This document shows positions 24,994 through 33,426 of a stretch of 41,203 nucleotides of DNA, one piece after another (the first letter of the stretch is position 1; each line of letters begins with the position of its first letter). The notes beneath the pieces were generated by a model that saw nothing but the letters and a program-made list of their open reading frames with translations, was not told where the DNA came from and did no database searches. The translations under genes were made by a program, and so were the position numbers. Source of the stretch: a bacterium (GTDB lineage: Bacteria > SM23-31); NCBI GenBank assembly GCA_028278455.1, contig JANQEH010000013.1, forward strand, positions 1 through 41,203, read 5' to 3'.

Positions 24994-27339
24994 TTACTTG
25001 TCCCATGTTATTCCTACCGAGGGCATAAGTCCAATCCACTTGTAACCTGTTTCGACGATCACAGGATAATCATAGACTTCCTGCTGAAACACAGTATATT
25101 CAAGATTTCTTATATTGTTTCTGTTATAGAGATTTATAACTTCGAGGAAAACTCCTACTCTGCCATTGTCTTTTGTATTGAATGTCCTTGTTACCCTGAT
25201 ATCCAGCCTGTGATAGGGATCGATCCTTGCAGCATTATACTGCTGAGGCCGAAGCTGATATCCGTAGGCAAGGTCTCCTCCAAGAGTTCCGGTTGTAATA
25301 TCCAGATTAAAATCGGTTGTCGGCCAACCCGTGTGGTATATCCATGCGAAATTCCATCTCCATCTTTCATTGTGCATGTAATTTAGATTAAAATTCAGAG
25401 TGTGCCTCTGGTCGAACACCTTGGGGATCATTATCCCATCAACCCTGTCCTCTGCTCTTGCATAAACATAACTTCCCCACCATCTGAACTGTTTCCCTGT
25501 ATCATTCTTGATAAATAATTCTATCCCCTCTGCCTTTCCCCAGTCAGGATACAGCACCCTCCGGTCCGCCGAAGTCTCTTCAAATACGGATATCTTGTTA
25601 AAAATATTGATATACATAGGCCTGTAATCCGATAGTTCCTTTCGGTAAGCCTCAAGCCTTATCTCATACTGGTTGCGGTAAAGGTGCTCTATTCCGAATA
25701 CCCAGTGCTCAGCCAACTCAGGCTTGTAGAAGCTGACATCCCCGTCCTGTATCTGCAGCTCGTGGATTACCTGCGGCTGATAGAATCTCCCCCAACCGGC
25801 CTTGATAACTGTATTCCTGTCGTATTTATAGGCGACACTCAGTCTCGGGCTGTGAGTTTCGTGTCCTATATAAGACTGGTTGTCGTACCTGTATCCAAGT
25901 TCAAATGTTAGCGGATCAAGCAACTTGAACCTTGTACTTGCATAGGCTCCGAACTCGGTACCAGATGTATCCAGATCAGCCTGAACATTATCTACATAAT
26001 ATCCGTTTCCGTCAAGTTCCTGGTGTTTCCTGTTGCCGAAATACGAATAATCTGCCGACAGATTTTTATAGTCAAATCCCGTTTTGAACAGCAGCCAGTC
26101 CGCAGCCTGCAAATTCCAGTCCTGCTTTACACCCCAGAATTTGAATTTTCGATCGTCCATTATCCTGAAATCTGCGAAATCGATCTCCTCATCAAACACC
26201 TTTCCGTTACGGTTATGATTTACCATTCCTGTCGATACTATACTCCTCACATAAACTGCGTTGCCGAAAAATGACCTGAGCCTCAACCAGCCATATGTAT
26301 TATCGAATCCTGAATTAGATTCATTACTGTCGTCATCAACGAATTTTGAATCATCTCCTGCCCGTAAGAAATGTGCCGACAGGGTGTGATCGCCGTTCAG
26401 ATCGTACTCGATCTTACTGAGAATATCGTAATATTTCGGAAGCAGCTTGTCATCTTCGCCAATAGTCTTCAACGCAATATCCGCAAAACCTCGTCTTATT
26501 GAAACCATCCATCTTCCCCGGTCTCCATCAATCGGTCCCTCAGTCCGGTATCTGCCGTTCATAAAACTTAAACCCATTGATGTCCTTCTTTTATCTATGG
26601 GGCCGCTTTCTGATTTAATATTGAATATCCCGCTTTTCCTTTTACCGAATTCCGCAGGAAATCCTCCTGTAATAAGATCGACACCGTCAACCGATTCCAT
26701 ATCGATGATACTAAGTATGCTTCCGAAATCTTTCATGTGGAAGGGATCGTATAGCTCGATCCCGTCAAAAAGTACGAGTATTTCTTCGTTCTCTCCACCA
26801 CGAAGGGTGAACTTTGCTGAATAATCATTAGCGGTTACTCCGGGAAGCTGAGCAACCGCTTTATATATATCCCCGCCGAAGAGGGCTGTCGCTTTGATAT
26901 TTTCTTTAGAGAATGAGACTTTCGATCCGGGTATACTTTTCATAACTGAGTAATGCCCGGCTGAAACTACGATCTCACGCAAGGATAGGACTGCTTCTTC
27001 CAGACTCAGATCTATTGTTAATACTGAATCATTATATACGGTAATGAACCTGGAAACAGATTCATATCCCGTATATGATACTTCCATCTCATAATTACCA
27101 ACAGGTATATTTCTGATATTGAACCGTCCTTTATAGTCGGTTGCTGAACCAAGCCGCGTGTTTTTAAGCACAACATTTGCTCCGATAAGTTCCTCGCCGT
27201 TTTTTTCATCGGTTACTTTACCTCTGATAATACCCTGAGAGAAAACCTGGGTCTGAATAAAAAATAATAGAAATAAAGTGGATATTGAAATAATCGATAT
27301 ACCTCTGTATTGACACGGAATAATCCGGAAGAAAGAAAT
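24994..27339 (-). CDS. TonB-dependent receptor with apparent ATT start codon
   Basis: A 781-residue paralogue of the receptor at 21436. The first canonical in-frame start is GTG 27171, but it lies inside the CarboxypepD_reg domain (ANVVLKNTRLGSATD) and would delete the signal peptide. The frame stays open upstream: a signal sequence (about 14-35, STLFLLFFIQTQVFSQ), then GIIRGKVTDEKNGEELIGANVVL, exactly as in the paralogue, until a TGA beyond 27360. The only start-like codon in the right place is ATT at 27339-27337, six bases after GGAGG. The plug (FTLRGGENEEILVLFDGIELYDPFH) and barrel are complete. It is the first gene of the receptor / PD40 / receptor run. Confidence 0.87.
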   Translation of the reverse strand: MSFFRIIPCQYRGISIISISTLFLLFFIQTQVFSQGIIRGKVTDEKNGEELIGANVVLKNTRLGSATDYKGRFNIRNIPVGNYEMEVSYTGYESVSRFITVYNDSVLTIDLSLEEAVLSLREIVVSAGHYSVMKSIPGSKVSFSKENIKATALFGGDIYKAVAQLPGVTANDYSAKFTLRGGENEEILVLFDGIELYDPFHMKDFGSILSIIDMESVDGVDLITGGFPAEFGKRKSGIFNIKSESGPIDKRRTSMGLSFMNGRYRTEGPIDGDRGRWMVSIRRGFADIALKTIGEDDKLLPKYYDILSKIEYDLNGDHTLSAHFLRAGDDSKFVDDDSNESNSGFDNTYGWLRLRSFFGNAVYVRSIVSTGMVNHNRNGKVFDEEIDFADFRIMDDRKFKFWGVKQDWNLQAADWLLFKTGFDYKNLSADYSYFGNRKHQELDGNGYYVDNVQADLDTSGTEFGAYASTRFKLLDPLTFELGYRYDNQSYIGHETHSPRLSVAYKYDRNTVIKAGWGRFYQPQVIHELQIQDGDVSFYKPELAEHWVFGIEHLYRNQYEIRLEAYRKELSDYRPMYINIFNKISVFEETSADRRVLYPDWGKAEGIELFIKNDTGKQFRWWGSYVYARAEDRVDGIMIPKVFDQRHTLNFNLNYMHNERWRWNFAWIYHTGWPTTDFNLDITTGTLGGDLAYGYQLRPQQYNAARIDPYHRLDIRVTRTFNTKDNGRVGVFLEVINLYNRNNIRNLEYTVFQQEVYDYPVIVETGYKWIGLMPSVGITWDK

Positions 27340-27353
27340 GGGACACCTCCCTT
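27337..27353 (-). promoter_or_regulatory. Shine-Dalgarno and ATT start of the TonB receptor
   Basis: Read on the minus strand this is AGGGAGGTGTCCCATTT: a strong GGGAGG ribosome site (27351-27346), then TGTCCC, then ATT (27339-27337). The spacing of six is ideal for that ATT. A single change of its third base would make a normal ATG. This is the site that decides the start of the receptor gene. Confidence 0.6.
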
Positions 27354-27498
27354 GTGTGAAGATTCAATATTATTATACAATTACTAATACGATTTATTCC
27401 GTAATTATCCTGAATCAAAGACAAAAAAAAGTAGTTCAGAACAGCTTTCAGACTAGAATTAATGGTATTTTAAAATTGAATAAAACCTGAAATGGGGA

Positions 27499-28797
27499 TT
27501 AAATTCTGGTTTCGGAGGTCTGGATAATGCTTTCCACATCTATCCCGAGGCCTTCGGGATCGTGATACCTGACTATTTTCAGGTCATTTGCTTCATATTT
27601 CGGGGGTTCGATGATCTTTTCGGCGATCTTCTGCTTCTTTGCGTTCATTACAAGGATAACAAAGGGTTTGTATAGGTCATCGCGGTTAACTTCTTTCACT
27701 ATGCCTATCTGCCCGGAGTTGAATTCGACGACGCTTCCTACGGGGTATATACCGATTGTCTCAATGAACTTATCGACATACTCCGGATTGAATTCCGATT
27801 CAGCCCTGGATTTAATGAAAGAAAGAGCGTGCGGAGGCGGCATACCCGGTTTATAGACTCTGGCGCTTGTAAGGGCATCATATACATCCGCAACAGCATT
27901 AACGACACTTTCACGCTGGACCTGGTCAGCCGTTTTTCCTTCGGGATACCCTGTGCCGTCGGCTTTTTCATGATGCTCGTATGCCATGAGTATAGCTTTC
28001 TCGGGTATATCCCCTCTTGCTTCGAGCACTTCTTTTGCATGGGTAGTATGTTTTTGGATCTCGACTCGTTCTTCAGGTGTCAGTTTGCCCGGTTTATTTA
28101 GAACAGCATCAGGGACCAGCATCTTCCCTACATCATGCAGCATAGCTCCCAGACCAATAATATCCACCTCTTCCTTTGAAAAGCCCAGCTCTCCAGCAAG
28201 TGCTATCGACAATACCGAGACGTTGACAGAATGCGTAAAAGTATATTCGTCGAAACTTTTCAACCTGGTGAGACTAAGCATGGCATCTTTGTTGCGGAAG
28301 ATACTTTTTACCATACCGCTGACTTCTTCCTTGGCATCTTCAGTTTTAAACGACTTGCCTACTGCCACATCCTCTAGCATCGTCTTTACAGTTTCAACAG
28401 CCTTGGTCTTGACTTCTTTTGCAACTTCAAGCTCTTCCTCGAACGGTACCCTGGCCTTTATCGTACCACCAGATTTTTTATCGTCATCAAAACTATCAAG
28501 TTCTTCCTCTTCCTCAGGTTCAGGTTCAGGCTCTTCAATTTTTTCGACTACAGGTTCCGGAGAGGGCTCAGGTACTGGTTCAGGCTCCTTTGACTGTTCG
28601 ATCTTTTTTGCCCGGGCGGTATCAATGAAAACAAACTTTATATTACTATTTTTTATCTTGTCGAGTTTTTCCTGAGAATCGATAAGGTAATTTCGGATAA
28701 AATTAACCTTAGTCTTGCCGTTATCAGCCTTTTCCAGGATTGCACGGTCAATGTGCATTCCCAGCTTGAGTTCTTCTTTAGGTATCCGTATTTTCAT
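27499..28797 (-). CDS. HD-GYP domain protein (putative cyclic-di-GMP phosphodiesterase)
   Basis: A 432-residue cytoplasmic protein. An N-terminal DUF3391-like domain (about 1-65, KEELKLGMHIDRAILEK) is followed by a Pro/Glu-rich low-complexity linker (about 70-100). The HD-GYP domain spans about 165-360 with all hallmarks: His189, His221-Asp222, Lys225, His250, His275-His276, the GTGYPEG motif (281-287) and Asp304. HD-GYP enzymes degrade cyclic-di-GMP to pGpG or GMP. A small C-terminal domain (about 350-430) follows. It is a single gene on the minus strand, divergent from the transketolase gene. No diguanylate cyclase is in the window. Confidence 0.9.
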   Translation of the reverse strand: MKIRIPKEELKLGMHIDRAILEKADNGKTKVNFIRNYLIDSQEKLDKIKNSNIKFVFIDTARAKKIEQSKEPEPVPEPSPEPVVEKIEEPEPEPEEEEELDSFDDDKKSGGTIKARVPFEEELEVAKEVKTKAVETVKTMLEDVAVGKSFKTEDAKEEVSGMVKSIFRNKDAMLSLTRLKSFDEYTFTHSVNVSVLSIALAGELGFSKEEVDIIGLGAMLHDVGKMLVPDAVLNKPGKLTPEERVEIQKHTTHAKEVLEARGDIPEKAILMAYEHHEKADGTGYPEGKTADQVQRESVVNAVADVYDALTSARVYKPGMPPPHALSFIKSRAESEFNPEYVDKFIETIGIYPVGSVVEFNSGQIGIVKEVNRDDLYKPFVILVMNAKKQKIAEKIIEPPKYEANDLKIVRYHDPEGLGIDVESIIQTSETRI

Positions 28798-29312
28798 TTC
28801 ATTCTTCGATTATTCGGGAAATAATAAAGTAATATAAACTATTAAATTAAACAAATGATTTATTATTAAAATTCCATTCACGAACGGAAAAATAAAAGCA
28901 AAGCCGGCTTCTATATCATCCTTTGAATATCCGGTTTCCTGAATCTTCCTTAATCCTTTTGAGCCTGTAAATATGGATATTTTTTAAAAAATTGCAAAAA
29001 CAATCTGCAGATAATAGAAATAAGTACTTTAAATCCCGGCAGATCAAGTTAAAACATATCTCCCGGCATTTATGATCCCGGAGGATTGAATATTTCCAAA
29101 AATATACATAATAGTTCTTCACTCTATTAAAGCAGTTTGACAGGTTTGACCAATCCTGTCAAAACACGCTATGTTCAACCCGAACCTTTACACATTTCGA
29201 ACCTAAAAAAGCCTTGACTATAGAAAGCATTTTAGTTAATTTATTAGTCTATATTGTTTTATTCCTAAACTATCATTTTTCCTAATCCATAACGAAAGGT
29301 CTGTATCAATTC
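28798..29312. other. 515-base spacer between divergent genes
   Basis: I see no gene or RNA in this AT-rich spacer between the HD-GYP gene (-) and the transketolase gene (+). It holds a 9-bp inverted repeat, TTTGACAGG (29136-29144) and CCTGTCAAA (29155-29163), without a T-run, which may be a protein-binding site. TTGACT at 29215-29220 is a possible -35 box of the + strand gene, but no clear -10 goes with it. Confidence 0.5.
29136..29163. repeat. TTTGACAGG inverted repeat
   Basis: Two perfect 9-base arms separated by 10 bases, which also contain a further TTTGAC. No T-run on either strand argues against a terminator. A dimeric regulator site is possible, but nothing shows which protein would bind. 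Confidence 0.4.
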
Positions 29313-30251
29313 ATGGTGGAAATGAGAAAGACACGGGAAGGATTCGGCAGAGCGCTTGTTGAACTTGGTGAAGAGAATCCTGATATAGTCGTTCTTGTAG
29401 GTGATCTATCTGGATCTACAATGGTCAACTTCTTTGAAGAAGCTTTCCCTGAGAGATTTTTTAATGTAGGAATTGCAGAGCAGAATATGATGAACATAGC
29501 CGCCGGTCTGGCAGCAAAGGATAAGATACCTTTTCTGGCTACATACGGGGCTTTCGCATCATGCAGGGCCGCTGACCAGATCAGAGTTACAGTCTGTTAT
29601 TCAGATCTGAACGTAAATATTGGCGGGGCTCACGGCGGGATTTCTGTGGGTAAGGACGGCGCAACCCACCAGGCAATGGAAGAAATATCAATAATGCGTT
29701 CAATGCCGAATATGCGCCTCATTGTTCCCTGTGATTTTTGGGAGACAAAAAAAGCCACAAAAGCAATCGCGGCTATCCCTCACCCCTGCTATATCCGGTT
29801 TGGGAGAGAGAATGTACCTGTGATAACCGATGAGGATACTCTTTTTGAATTCGGCAAAGGGTATATCTTGAGGGAAGGAGGCGACCTTTCGATATTTGCC
29901 TGCGGAGTTATGGTATACGAGGCTCTCGAGGCAGCAGATGAGTTATCAAACGAAAATATCGATGCACGTGTTATTAATCTCCACACTATAAAACCCATCG
30001 ACAGGGAAATTATTGTTAAAGCTGCCAGTGAGACTGGAGCTGTAGTTACTGCCGAAGAACACCAGATTTACGGAGGATTCGGCAGCGCTATAGCAGAAGT
30101 TATAGTCCAGGAACAGCCGGTTCCGATGGAGTTTGTAGCTGTTCAGGACAGGTTCGGTGTTTCAGGTAATCCTGAACAATTGATGGAGCGGTTTGGATTG
30201 AAAAGCCGTAATATCGTTGAAAAAGCGAAAACAGTTCTTAAGAGAAAATAG
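29313..30251 (+). CDS. Transketolase C-terminal subunit
   Basis: A 312-residue protein holding only the pyrimidine-binding and C-terminal domains of transketolase. Glu56 in GIAEQNM is the residue that activates thiamine diphosphate. GAHGGISVGKDGATHQ carries the conserved His pattern, and the C-terminal domain starts near FACGVMVYEALEA. Transketolase moves two-carbon ketol units between sugar phosphates, but this half needs an N-terminal partner that binds the diphosphate. In organisms with split transketolase the partner usually lies directly upstream; here the upstream gene is a divergent HD-GYP gene. The partner must be elsewhere. The start is ATG 29313; a second ATG follows at 29322. Confidence 0.92.
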   Translation: MVEMRKTREGFGRALVELGEENPDIVVLVGDLSGSTMVNFFEEAFPERFFNVGIAEQNMMNIAAGLAAKDKIPFLATYGAFASCRAADQIRVTVCYSDLNVNIGGAHGGISVGKDGATHQAMEEISIMRSMPNMRLIVPCDFWETKKATKAIAAIPHPCYIRFGRENVPVITDEDTLFEFGKGYILREGGDLSIFACGVMVYEALEAADELSNENIDARVINLHTIKPIDREIIVKAASETGAVVTAEEHQIYGGFGSAIAEVIVQEQPVPMEFVAVQDRFGVSGNPEQLMERFGLKSRNIVEKAKTVLKRK

Positions 30252-30308
30252 ACAAATATCAATTTAATCAAACGATTAATCAAACATAATTGTACTTAGG
30301 GAGTCAAC

Positions 30309-31472
30309 ATGAAATTAGCAGAAAGAATGAGCAGATTAGGCACAGAGACAGCTTTTGAAGTGCTCGCAAAAGCAAAAGCTCTGGAAGCACAGGGACGAGA
30401 GATAATCCACCTTGAAATAGGTGAACCTGACTTTGATACACCTTTAAATATCAGGGATGCGGCAAAGACCGCCCTGGATGAAGGCTGGACACACTACGGC
30501 CCGGCAAACGGACAGCCTGAGCTCCGCGAAGCTATCGCTAATGAGATATCTTCGACAAGAGGAATCAACGTAGATCCCATGGGTGTCGTAGTTACACCCG
30601 GAGCAAAACCTATCATGTTTTTCGTTATTCTCGCCCTGCTTAACAAGGGTGATGAAGCTATTTATCCGAATCCGGGATTTCCGATCTATGAATCCATGAT
30701 AAACTTTGTCGGCGCCAAACCTGTTCCGATCCCATTGCTCGAATCCAAGGAGTTTTCTTTTGATATAGAGGATCTCAAAAAGGTCGCAAATGATAACACC
30801 AAACTGATGATCCTTAATTCGCCGCAGAATCCTACCGGAGGTGTATTAAGTCGTGAAGATCTTGAAGCTGTCGCCGAGCTGGCACAGAAACACGATTTCT
30901 GGGTACTCGCAGATGAAGTATACAGCAGGATGATATACAGCGGTAAATTTGAGAGTATATCCAGCATACCTGGAATGCAGGAAAGAACAATAATTCTTGA
31001 AGGTTTTTCGAAAACTTATGCGATGACAGGTTGGAGAGCGGGATACGGTGTAATGCCGAATGATCTGGCAGCCCAGATCACTAAACTGCAGGTTAACAGC
31101 AATTCATGTACATCAAGCTTTACCCAGAGAGCCTGCATCGAAGCTCTTACCGGCCCCCAGACGGAATCAGAAAATATGGTTGCTGAATTCCTGAAACGCC
31201 GGGATGTTATTGTAGACGGATTAAATGATATTCCAGGATTCCGCTGTTTGAGACCTAACGGGGCATTCTATGTTTTCCCGAACATTGAAGATACAGGTAA
31301 GACTTCACCAGAACTTGAGACAATACTCCTTAATGAAGCTGGAGTAGCATCGTTATCCGGGCTTTCATTTGGAGCCTATGGCAAAGGTTTCTTGAGATTC
31401 TCTTATGCTAACAGTGTAGAAAACATACAGAAAGCACTTGGTTGGATCAAGGAAACGGTGTCAAAATTTTAA
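30309..31472 (+). CDS. PLP-dependent aminotransferase, class I/II (aspartate aminotransferase type)
   Basis: A 387-residue fold-type I aminotransferase of the AspB/AlaT group. HLEIGEPDFDTP at the N-terminus, GPANGQPELREAIA, the NPTGG segment and YAMTGWRAGYG are all typical. Lys235 in GFSKTYAM is the residue that binds pyridoxal phosphate. ATG 30309 follows AGGGAG. It probably moves the amino group between aspartate, alanine or glutamate and oxo acids; the exact pair cannot be told. It lies 57 bases after the transketolase half and 37 before gcvT, all + strand. Confidence 0.92.
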   Translation: MKLAERMSRLGTETAFEVLAKAKALEAQGREIIHLEIGEPDFDTPLNIRDAAKTALDEGWTHYGPANGQPELREAIANEISSTRGINVDPMGVVVTPGAKPIMFFVILALLNKGDEAIYPNPGFPIYESMINFVGAKPVPIPLLESKEFSFDIEDLKKVANDNTKLMILNSPQNPTGGVLSREDLEAVAELAQKHDFWVLADEVYSRMIYSGKFESISSIPGMQERTIILEGFSKTYAMTGWRAGYGVMPNDLAAQITKLQVNSNSCTSSFTQRACIEALTGPQTESENMVAEFLKRRDVIVDGLNDIPGFRCLRPNGAFYVFPNIEDTGKTSPELETILLNEAGVASLSGLSFGAYGKGFLRFSYANSVENIQKALGWIKETVSKF

Positions 31473-31509
31473 TTGAATAAAACTATAATATCTCAAAAAT
31501 GGTGTTAAC

Positions 31510-32604
31510 TTGGAATCGGAAAACAAAACTCTGAAAAGAACTTCATTATTTAATATCCATAAAAACCTCGGCGCCAAGATCGTAGATTTCGCCGGTTTTG
31601 AAATGCCGATCGTTTACTCAAGTATCATTGAAGAGCATAACTGCGTAAGAAATGCTGTCGGAGTATTTGATGTATCCCATATGGGAGAATTCAGCTTTCG
31701 CGGTGAAAAGGTGCTTGAACAGCTCCAGCTTCTTACGGTAAATGACGCAGCCCGGTTAGAAGTTGGCCAGGTGCAGTATTCTGCAATGTGTTATCCGGAT
31801 GGTGGTATTGTAGATGATCTTCTTATATACAGGTTCAGCAATCATTATATGATGGTTGTAAACGGTGCATGCGCTGCCAAAGACTGGGACTGGATCCTGA
31901 AAAGCCGCATTGAGGGAGCAACTATTGAAGACCGCAGTGATGATATAACTCTTCTTGCAGTACAGGGTCCGGAATCAAGAAATGTTGTTCAGAAATTATG
32001 CGAAACGGATATTTCAGAGTTGAAATACTATAGAGCTTTTAATGGGAAAATTGCCGGGAAACCGACCATCATTTCCCGGACCGGGTACACAGGTGAGCTT
32101 GGATTCGAGCTGTATTTTGATAATGAATATGCTGAGGAGATATGGAATTCCCTTTTTGAAGCCGGTAAAGAGTTCGGTATCAAACCCATTGGCCTCGGTG
32201 CGCGTGATTCTCTCAGATTAGAAAAGAATATGTGTCTATATGGTAATGATATAACGCAAGACACCAATCCTCTAGAGGCAGGTCTTGGATGGATAACAAA
32301 ACTCGATGGAGATAATTTTATTGGCAAAGAAGAAATGCTGGCAGTTAAAAAGAACGGCCTCAAGAGAAAACTTGTAAGTTTTATCGCCGAAGGACGAACT
32401 GTACCGAGGCATGGTTACAACTTAATCTATGATGGTGATACTGTTGGCGAGGTAACCAGCGGAGGCTTTTCACCCACACTGCAAAAGGGCATTGGAATGG
32501 GATATGTAGCCATAGAGGCAGCAAAAACCGGCACCATCATTTCGATAGAAATCAGAGGTAAAGAAGTACCGGCGGAGATAATAAAACCGCCGTTCGTAAA
32601 ATAG
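31510..32604 (+). CDS. gcvT: Glycine cleavage system T protein (aminomethyltransferase)
   Basis: A 364-residue tetrahydrofolate-dependent aminomethyltransferase, which takes the aminomethyl group from lipoylated H protein and gives methylenetetrahydrofolate and ammonia. Conserved segments are IVDFAGFEMP (24-33), FDVSHMGEF (53-61) and DGGIVDD (97-103), where the catalytic Asp lies, then RTGYTGELGFE. The C-terminal barrel (GEVTSGGFSP) is complete. The likely start is TTG 31510, since there is no ATG until residue 32 and this gives the standard N-terminus TSLFNIHKNLGAK. gcvH and gcvP are not nearby. Confidence 0.94.
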   Translation: MESENKTLKRTSLFNIHKNLGAKIVDFAGFEMPIVYSSIIEEHNCVRNAVGVFDVSHMGEFSFRGEKVLEQLQLLTVNDAARLEVGQVQYSAMCYPDGGIVDDLLIYRFSNHYMMVVNGACAAKDWDWILKSRIEGATIEDRSDDITLLAVQGPESRNVVQKLCETDISELKYYRAFNGKIAGKPTIISRTGYTGELGFELYFDNEYAEEIWNSLFEAGKEFGIKPIGLGARDSLRLEKNMCLYGNDITQDTNPLEAGLGWITKLDGDNFIGKEEMLAVKKNGLKRKLVSFIAEGRTVPRHGYNLIYDGDTVGEVTSGGFSPTLQKGIGMGYVAIEAAKTGTIISIEIRGKEVPAEIIKPPFVK

Positions 32605-32646
32605 TACGGCCTGAATACAGGCCGGATTCAATACTGATCTCCCGGT

Positions 32647-33369
32647 ATGAAAGTCACTGTATACTTTACACCTGCGGAAATCAATGAGAACAATATCAAG
32701 GGCAGTTGTTCGGTTGTCATTGATGTCCTGCGCTCAAGCAGCACAATTATCCATGCCCTGCACAATAAGTGCAGGGAGATAATCCCGGTAGAAACTATCG
32801 AGAGGGCAATTTCTCTCAGGTCCAATTTATTTGACACCAATGTTCTTCTTTGCGGTGAAAAAGAGGGAATAAAAGTAGATGGATTTGATCTTGGGAATTC
32901 TCCTGCAGATTATACTCCGGTAAATATCGCAGGAAAGACACTGATCTTTACAAGTACCAATGCTGCTGTTGCAATTGTAAAAGTCAGAAACAGTGAAAAA
33001 ACTCTTATCTCCGGATTTCAAAATCTGACAACAGTCGTCTTACAAACACTGAAAGATAACCTTCCTTTAAACATTGTCTGTGCCGGATTTCACAATGGTT
33101 TTTCACTCGAGGACACTATCTGCGCAGGAATGGCTGTAGATCTTCTGAGAAAGGAATCACCGGGAGAGATCGAGCTGTCTGATTCTGCTAGAGCCGCCTC
33201 GGCAATAGCCGGACTGCATGTTGATGATCTGAAAAACTCCGTCAGGTATTCCGAGCACGGTAAAAGACTTGCTGAACTCGGTTTTGAAAAAGATATTGAT
33301 TTTTGCATTGAAATTAATAATATATCTGTTTTACCTTTGTATTCTGAAGGTAAAATTATTACATTGTAA
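32647..33369 (+). CDS. comB: ComB family 2-phosphosulfolactate phosphatase-like protein
   Basis: A 240-residue member of the ComB family, which hydrolyses 2-phosphosulfolactate in coenzyme M synthesis. VVIDVLRSSSTI (23-34), CGEKEG (69-74) with GFDLGNSP (79-86), and CAGFHNGFSLED (145-156) are family motifs. The usual TTNGT-type segment reads TSTNAA (102-107), which is a change. ComB occurs in many bacteria that make no coenzyme M, where its substrate is unknown; the family call is safer than the function. It lies between gcvT and ftsK in the + strand run. Confidence 0.85.
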   Translation: MKVTVYFTPAEINENNIKGSCSVVIDVLRSSSTIIHALHNKCREIIPVETIERAISLRSNLFDTNVLLCGEKEGIKVDGFDLGNSPADYTPVNIAGKTLIFTSTNAAVAIVKVRNSEKTLISGFQNLTTVVLQTLKDNLPLNIVCAGFHNGFSLEDTICAGMAVDLLRKESPGEIELSDSARAASAIAGLHVDDLKNSVRYSEHGKRLAELGFEKDIDFCIEINNISVLPLYSEGKIITL

Positions 33370-33389
33370 GAATTTCCGTGGTAAATCAG

Positions 33390-33409
33390 GAGTTACAACT
33401 TTGTAACTC
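33390..33409. repeat. Perfect hairpin between comB and ftsK
   Basis: GAGTTACAA (33390-33398) and TTGTAACTC (33401-33409) are exact reverse complements around a 2-base centre, 18 bases before the ftsK start. No T-run follows. It may fold in the mRNA leader or bind a dimeric protein. Confidence 0.45.
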
Positions 33410-33426
33410 AAAGGGCGTAAGTAAAA

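Noticed and set aside
28419-28675. Ser-rich ORFs on the + strand over the HD-GYP gene
   Set aside because: They are reverse-complement reading of the Pro/Glu linker and have no ribosome site.
29136-29163. An intrinsic terminator
   Set aside because: No T-run follows the stem on either strand and it lies between divergent genes.
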